Shown: positions 38,906 to 42,176 of the stretch, in pieces
Layout of the letters: the number at the start of each line of letters is the position of its first letter
Position numbering within the stretch: the first letter of the stretch is position 1
NCBI GenBank assembly: GCA_000737985.1
Contig: JNVT01000098.1
Span: forward strand, 1 to 42,176
Direction of reading: 5' to 3'
Origin: Gammaproteobacteria bacterium MFB021
GTDB taxonomy: Bacteria; Pseudomonadota; Gammaproteobacteria; Pseudomonadales; Halomonadaceae
Length of the DNA: 42,176 nt
Made by a program: the position numbers and the translations under genes
Notes under the pieces: generated by a model
What the model saw: only the letters and a program-made list of their open reading frames with translations
Database searches by the model: none
What the model was told of the DNA's origin: nothing

Positions 38906-38947
38906 TCAGACAGTGCCTATCAGACAGCGCCTATCAGACAGCGCCTA
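38906..38947. repeat. three tandem 14-bp repeats
   Basis: Unit TCAGACAGCGCCTA at 38906-38919 (one base differs: GTG for GCG), 38920-38933 and 38934-38947. The last copy covers the stop codon of the convergent hpxO-like gene. Confidence 0.9.
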
Positions 38948-40117
38948 GCCGAGTGGCCCGCCGAGGATCGTCCTGCGCATCCCGCCCATGATATGGCGGC
39001 CGTCCTCGGCGGCGAGTTCGGCATACCAGGCCCGGGTGGCGGCGGGGTCGGCGCCGTGGGTGGTCTCGGCCCGCTGGCGCGCGCGGCTGACGATCTCGCC
39101 CACCCGCGACACCCTGGCGGCGTCGTAGCGTTCGAGCGCTGCGTCGATGGCGTCGCCGCTGGCCTCTAGCGCCTCGGCCAGCACCCAGGCGTCCTCCATC
39201 GCCTGGCAGCCACCCTGGCCCAGATCCGGGGCCATGCCGTGGGCGGCGTCGCCGAGTATCGCTACGCGCGGGGCAACCAGTGTCTCCAGCGGCTCGATGT
39301 CGTGGATCTCCACCCGCGCCATGGCGGCGGGGTCGATGCGCGCGATCAAGCGCTGCACCGGCGGCGCCCAGCCGGCGAAGTGGCGCGCCAGCTCGTCGCG
39401 GTAGCGGGCGGGGTCGTTGTCGCTGCCGGCGGGCAGCGGCACATCGAAGAAGCAGTAGAATTCCGGGTTCGCCGGATCGCCGCTCATCGGCATCAGCGAT
39501 ACCCGCTGATGATCGCCGACGTATTGTACCCAGTCGTTCAGCGGGGCCAGATCCTCGCTGGCGGGCACGCGCACGTTCCAGTTGACGTAGCCGCAGTAGC
39601 GTCGCGGCACCGGCCGGCCCAGCGCCTGTTCGCGCAGGCGCGAATGGGTGCCGTCGGCGATCACCAGCAGGTCCGCGTGGCGCTCGCTGCCGTCGTCGAA
39701 GTGGGCGGTGACGCCGGCGTCGTCCTGGCGATAGCCGGTACAGGCCGTGCCCAGGGTGACGGCCTGGGCACCCACCGCATCGAGCAGCAGCTGCTGCAGC
39801 GCGGCGCGGGCCACCGGGCAGGCGCGCTGGCCGACCTCGGCATACAGTGGGGCCAGGCTGAAGTCGGTGAGCCTGGCGCCGTCGCGGGTGTAATAGCTCA
39901 TGCGCTGCATGTCGCCGCTGACCTGCTCCAGCGCCTCGCCCACGCCGAGCGCCTTGAGGATCTTGACCCCGTTGGACCACACCGAGATGGCAGCGCCCAC
40001 CGGACGCAGTTCGGCGACCCGGTCGACCACGGCCACCCGATGGCCGCGGCGAGCTAGCGCCAGCGCGGCCGTCAGCCCGCCCATGCCGGCACCGATCACC
40101 AGAACGTTCAAGCTCAT
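38945..40117 (-). CDS. hpxO: FAD-dependent urate hydroxylase HpxO-like monooxygenase
   Basis: Probably oxidises urate to 5-hydroxyisourate with NADH and O2. The 390-residue flavoprotein has the dinucleotide motif VIGAGMGGLTAALALARRG, PVGAAISVWSNGVKILKALG, FSLAPLYAEVGQRACPVARAALQ, RRYCGYVNWNVRV, RVSLMPMSG, HFAGWAPPVQRLIARIDP, HDIEPLETLVAPRVAILGDAAHGMAPDLGQGGCQAMEDAWVLAEAL and the C-terminal THGADPAATRAWYAEL...ILGGPLG, all close to Klebsiella HpxO in my memory. GAGGAT lies before the ATG at 40117; an upstream ATG at 40132 lacks one. No other purine-degradation gene is in the window. It is convergent with ttcA and divergent from the hydrolase gene. Confidence 0.85.
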   Translation of the reverse strand: MSLNVLVIGAGMGGLTAALALARRGHRVAVVDRVAELRPVGAAISVWSNGVKILKALGVGEALEQVSGDMQRMSYYTRDGARLTDFSLAPLYAEVGQRACPVARAALQQLLLDAVGAQAVTLGTACTGYRQDDAGVTAHFDDGSERHADLLVIADGTHSRLREQALGRPVPRRYCGYVNWNVRVPASEDLAPLNDWVQYVGDHQRVSLMPMSGDPANPEFYCFFDVPLPAGSDNDPARYRDELARHFAGWAPPVQRLIARIDPAAMARVEIHDIEPLETLVAPRVAILGDAAHGMAPDLGQGGCQAMEDAWVLAEALEASGDAIDAALERYDAARVSRVGEIVSRARQRAETTHGADPAATRAWYAELAAEDGRHIMGGMRRTILGGPLG

Positions 40118-40429
40118 GGGGTATCCTCGCAAGCGTATTGTCGTGTCGTGGGGATCGCCGGCGAGCGGCGGCGTGGCGCTGCCGTGCTGGGTGCCTGACC
40201 GATCGAACAGGTTTTTGTCATCCTACGCAGAAACGGGGCCCCAGGGGAATGCCTGGTAGCGTCCACCAGGCCGTTCTGGGACAGCCTCGCCAAGACTCGA
40301 GGCGAGCGACGGCCAGCGCCCATGGCGCTGCGAAGATTGCAGCGAAGCACCGATACCCGGGCAAGCGAATGCGGGAAAACGAAGTCGGGCAAGCGACGTG
40401 GGGAAGGGGAAAGTGAGGAAGGGGAGAGG
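40118..40429. other. divergent intergenic region hpxO / hydrolase
   Basis: 312 bp without a supported gene. It contains two perfect small hairpins, GCCTCG-N8-CGAGGC (40284-40303) and CAGCGCC-CAT-GGCGCTG (40314-40330), and a purine-rich stretch (about 40380-40430) that supplies the hydrolase ribosome site. No clear promoter was found for either gene. Confidence 0.5.
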
Positions 40430-41167
40430 ATGAGGATCCAGACAGATGCCGAGCCGGCACTCGACGCCGAAGATCGTCAGCGGATCGCCGGCGCGCTGGC
40501 GCACGGCGACGACACGCTGCACGAGACCGCGCTCGGCGGCGTGCGCGTGTGCGGGCCGGCAAACGCGCCGCGGCTGCTGCTGAGCCACGGCGCCGGGGCG
40601 GGGCACGACTCCCCCTTCCTGAGCCGTCTGCGCCACGCCCTGGCCGCGGGCGGCGTACAGGTGATCGCGGTGGAGTTCGCCTACATGGCGCGCATGCGGC
40701 GTGAGGGCCGACGCCGGCCACCACCGCGGGTCGAGGGCCTGGTGGCGGAACTGAGCGCCTGGCGCCGGGCCATCGACGCCGACGGCCAAGCGCCAGCGTG
40801 GCTGGGCGGCAAGTCGATGGGCGGGCGGGTGGCCAGTCTGCTGGCAGCGCGCGAGGCGACGCCCGGGCTGGTGCTGTGCGGCTATCCCTTCCATCCGCCG
40901 GGCAAGCCGGAGCGTCTGCGCCTCGACCACTGGCCCGATCTCGCGTGTCCGCTGCTGTTGCTGCAGGGGACGCGGGATGCGTTCGGGACCCGCGCCGAGG
41001 TCGAAAGTTATACGCTGCCGGCGCAGCTCGAGTGCCATTTTCTCGACGGCGGCGACCACGATTGGCAGCCCCCAAAACGTCTCGGTGTGAGCCAGGCTGA
41101 ACTGATCGACGCCGCCGCAGCCCTGATCAGCCGGCGCCTCGCGCCAGTCGATCGACGCCGAGGATAA
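40430..41167 (+). CDS. alpha/beta hydrolase of the KANL3/Tex30 type
   Basis: A 245-residue cytosolic alpha/beta-hydrolase. It shows LLLSHGAGAGHDSPFLSRL (oxyanion and start of fold), the nucleophile elbow GGKSMGGRVASLLAA with Ser as likely nucleophile, the acid Asp in LLLQGTRDAFGTR and the His in LDGGDHDWQPPK. This is the pattern of small dienelactone-hydrolase-like esterases of the KANL3/Tex30 group; the substrate is unknown. The ATG at 40430 is chosen because similarity begins there and GAGGAAGGGGAGAGG precedes it; the open frame extends back to 40322 as a shadow. It is followed at 65 bp by the tRNA cluster. Confidence 0.85.
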   Translation: MRIQTDAEPALDAEDRQRIAGALAHGDDTLHETALGGVRVCGPANAPRLLLSHGAGAGHDSPFLSRLRHALAAGGVQVIAVEFAYMARMRREGRRRPPPRVEGLVAELSAWRRAIDADGQAPAWLGGKSMGGRVASLLAAREATPGLVLCGYPFHPPGKPERLRLDHWPDLACPLLLLQGTRDAFGTRAEVESYTLPAQLECHFLDGGDHDWQPPKRLGVSQAELIDAAAALISRRLAPVDRRRG

Positions 41168-41185
41168 ATCGTTGCGGAAAAGCGG

Positions 41186-41213
41186 TTGACTTTCAACCGG
41201 CTACCGGTAGAAT
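41186..41213 (+). promoter_or_regulatory. sigma-70 promoter of the tRNA cluster
   Basis: TTGACT (41186-41191) and TAGAAT (41208-41213), spacer 16 bp, 19 bp before the first tRNA. Confidence 0.7.
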
Positions 41214-41231
41214 GCAGCGCCACGTGACCAC

Positions 41232-41307
41232 GGGTGGTTAGCTCAGCTGGGAGAGCACCAGCCTTACAAGCTGGGGGTCACAGGTTCGAACCCTGTACCA
41301 CCCACCA
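41232..41307 (+). tRNA. tRNA-Val (anticodon TAC)
   Basis: 76 nt including encoded CCA. Anticodon stem CCAGC / GCTGG closes the loop CTTACAA, so the anticodon is TAC, reading GUA and other Val codons. GGGTGGT and ACCACCC form the acceptor stem; GGTTCGAACC gives the T arm. Confidence 0.95.
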
Positions 41308-41349
41308 TCGCGCAAGCGCTGGGCCGTGGATCACGTGATTGGAAACTGG

Positions 41350-41426
41350 GGACCGGTAGTTCAGTTGGTTAGAATGCCGGCCTGTCACGCCGGAGGTCGC
41401 GGGTTCGAGTCCCGTCCGGTCCGCCA
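41350..41426 (+). tRNA. tRNA-Asp (anticodon GTC), copy 1
   Basis: 77 nt including CCA. GCCGG / CCGGC anticodon arm encloses CTGTCAC with anticodon GTC. Acceptor stem GGACCGG / CCGGTCC. The D arm reads TTCAGTTGG, one base different from the other two copies. Confidence 0.95.
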
Positions 41427-41544
41427 TTTCCAGCGATGTTCGAGAAGCGCAGGTTTTTCGGATGTCATTTGCAAGTCGCGCAGTGTGTAACAGGTAAGCA
41501 CGTATCAGGTAGGTGTTTCACGACTCAGACCCGATGCTTCGAGT

Positions 41545-41621
41545 GGACCGGTAGTTCAGTCGGTTAGAATGCCGGCCTGTCACGCCGGAGGTCGCGGGTT
41601 CGAGTCCCGTCCGGTCCGCCA
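41545..41621 (+). tRNA. tRNA-Asp (anticodon GTC), copy 2
   Basis: 77 nt including CCA, same acceptor and anticodon arms as copy 1, with TTCAGTCGG in the D arm. Apparently identical to copy 3 at 41760-41836. Confidence 0.95.
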
Positions 41622-41651
41622 CACTTCGTGTTGCGCAGCGTCAGACGTTTT

Positions 41652-41728
41652 GGGTGGTTAGCTCAGCCGGTTAGAGCACCAGCCTCACATGCTGGGGGTC
41701 ACAGGTTCGAGTCCTGTACCACCCACCA
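41652..41728 (+). tRNA. tRNA-Val (anticodon CAC)
   Basis: 77 nt including CCA. The loop CTCACAT between CCAGC and GCTGG gives anticodon CAC, which reads GUG. Acceptor stem as in the TAC gene. Two Val isoacceptors in one cluster cover different codon needs. Confidence 0.95.
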
Positions 41729-41759
41729 TCGTCTCAGGATGATGGTCACCGATATATGC

Positions 41760-41836
41760 GGACCGGTAGTTCAGTCGGTTAGAATGCCGGCCTGTCACGC
41801 CGGAGGTCGCGGGTTCGAGTCCCGTCCGGTCCGCCA
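41760..41836 (+). tRNA. tRNA-Asp (anticodon GTC), copy 3
   Basis: 77 nt including CCA, matching copy 2. Last gene of the Val-Asp-Asp-Val-Asp cluster, before a clear terminator at 41908. Confidence 0.95.
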
Positions 41837-41907
41837 TCGACGTCTCGACAATGTGTTTAGTCAGTGCCCAGTACCAGCAGCGCCCAAACGGCCGCTGTGA
41901 GCGAACC

Positions 41908-41931
41908 AACCAGCCTTCGAGCTGGTTTTTT
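41908..41931 (+). terminator. rho-independent terminator of the tRNA cluster
   Basis: AACCAGC (41908-41914), loop CTTCGA, GCTGGTT (41921-41927) followed by TTTT. The most canonical terminator in the window. Confidence 0.85.
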
Positions 41932-42176
41932 CGTTTCTGGCCGTCGGATTTGGGGCCTTCGCGCGCTTTGCTCTTCTCGCTTTCTCTGCTCCTCTCCCTT
42001 GCTCTACTCACGCTGCGCTGTTTTCCGCTGATGCCGCGCTGGTCTTCGCTGACGCTGCCTCGTTTTCCCTACCCCGCGCCTGTCAGAGGTGTCTCTCGCT
42101 CGCAGCGGCAGACCCGGGTCGGCCGATATGCCCGTCTGCGACGATGCCGCTTTGGTGGAATGGTCGCCGCCGTGGA
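41932..42176. other. right-edge intergenic region
   Basis: 245 bp with a pyrimidine-rich plus strand (about 41,965-42,010) and no supported gene. An ATG at 42160 could open a gene to the right, but too few codons are visible. Confidence 0.4.

Noticed and set aside
41232-41836. tRNA cluster as an integration site
   Set aside because: No integrase or direct repeat of a tRNA 3' end beyond the intact tRNA copies themselves.
41685-42011. 108-aa minus-strand ORF containing TGLEPVT-type motifs
   Set aside because: It is the antisense reading of the tRNA-Asp and tRNA-Val genes, a known false-annotation pattern.

Overview
This is a high-GC gammaproteobacterial chromosome segment. The gene order xerD-dsbC-hom-thrC-recJ on one side and ypjD / ffh-rpsP-rimM-trmD-rplS on the other resembles Pseudomonas. 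The DUF349 gene next to minCDE, the CrbS-type kinase beside a DUF4212/symporter pair, and the general protein style point to Halomonadaceae (Halomonas/Salinicola group). The genus is an inference from gene content, not from an rRNA marker. About 35 protein genes and five tRNA genes are supported, and most of the window is conserved core genome.

Layout. 1-2.7 kb: the start of a DUF349 gene (minus), then minC-minD-minE, which place the division septum. 2.7-8.1 kb: exonuclease I, then, reading back on the minus strand, a periplasmic pitrilysin-type protease and a SRAP/YedK-like protein whose known catalytic residues all appear replaced. 8.1-11 kb: a 143-bp repeat element, a TetR regulator with its own promoter and palindrome, and a two-domain MFS-PlsC acyltransferase. 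11-13.4 kb (minus): a CNNM/CorC-type protein and a YpjD/CcsA-like membrane protein. 13.5-17.4 kb: the translation and secretion operon ffh-rpsP-rimM-trmD-rplS, closed by strong hairpins. 17.4-25.7 kb: xerD, dsbC, hom, thrC, gst, a RecJ-family nuclease and a YitT-type membrane protein; hom and thrC are separated by 360 bp that hold a second, inverted copy of the 143-bp element. 25.7-29.2 kb (minus): a copper cassette of a MerR regulator, a P1B-1 copper ATPase and a 24-residue single-span membrane peptide, all with overlapping start and stop codons, followed by a VOC protein. 29.5-31 kb: a FadL-type outer-membrane transporter with a PsrA-like box upstream. 31-37.9 kb: a CrbS/MxtR-like transporter-sensor kinase, divergent from a DUF4212 + sodium/solute symporter pair, probably an acetate or short-chain carboxylate sensing and uptake locus. 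38-41.2 kb: ttcA, an HpxO-like urate hydroxylase (minus) and a small alpha/beta hydrolase. 41.2-41.9 kb: a tRNA cluster Val-Asp-Asp-Val-Asp with a clear promoter and terminator.

No phage, CRISPR array, IS transposase or secondary-metabolite cluster is visible. The points most worth a second look are the active-site-less SRAP protein, the copper-ATPase mini-peptide, the MerR regulator that carries the divalent-metal signature Cys beside a copper pump, the pair of 143-bp inverted-terminus elements, and the regulatory palindromes upstream of tetR, fadL and the DUF4212 gene.
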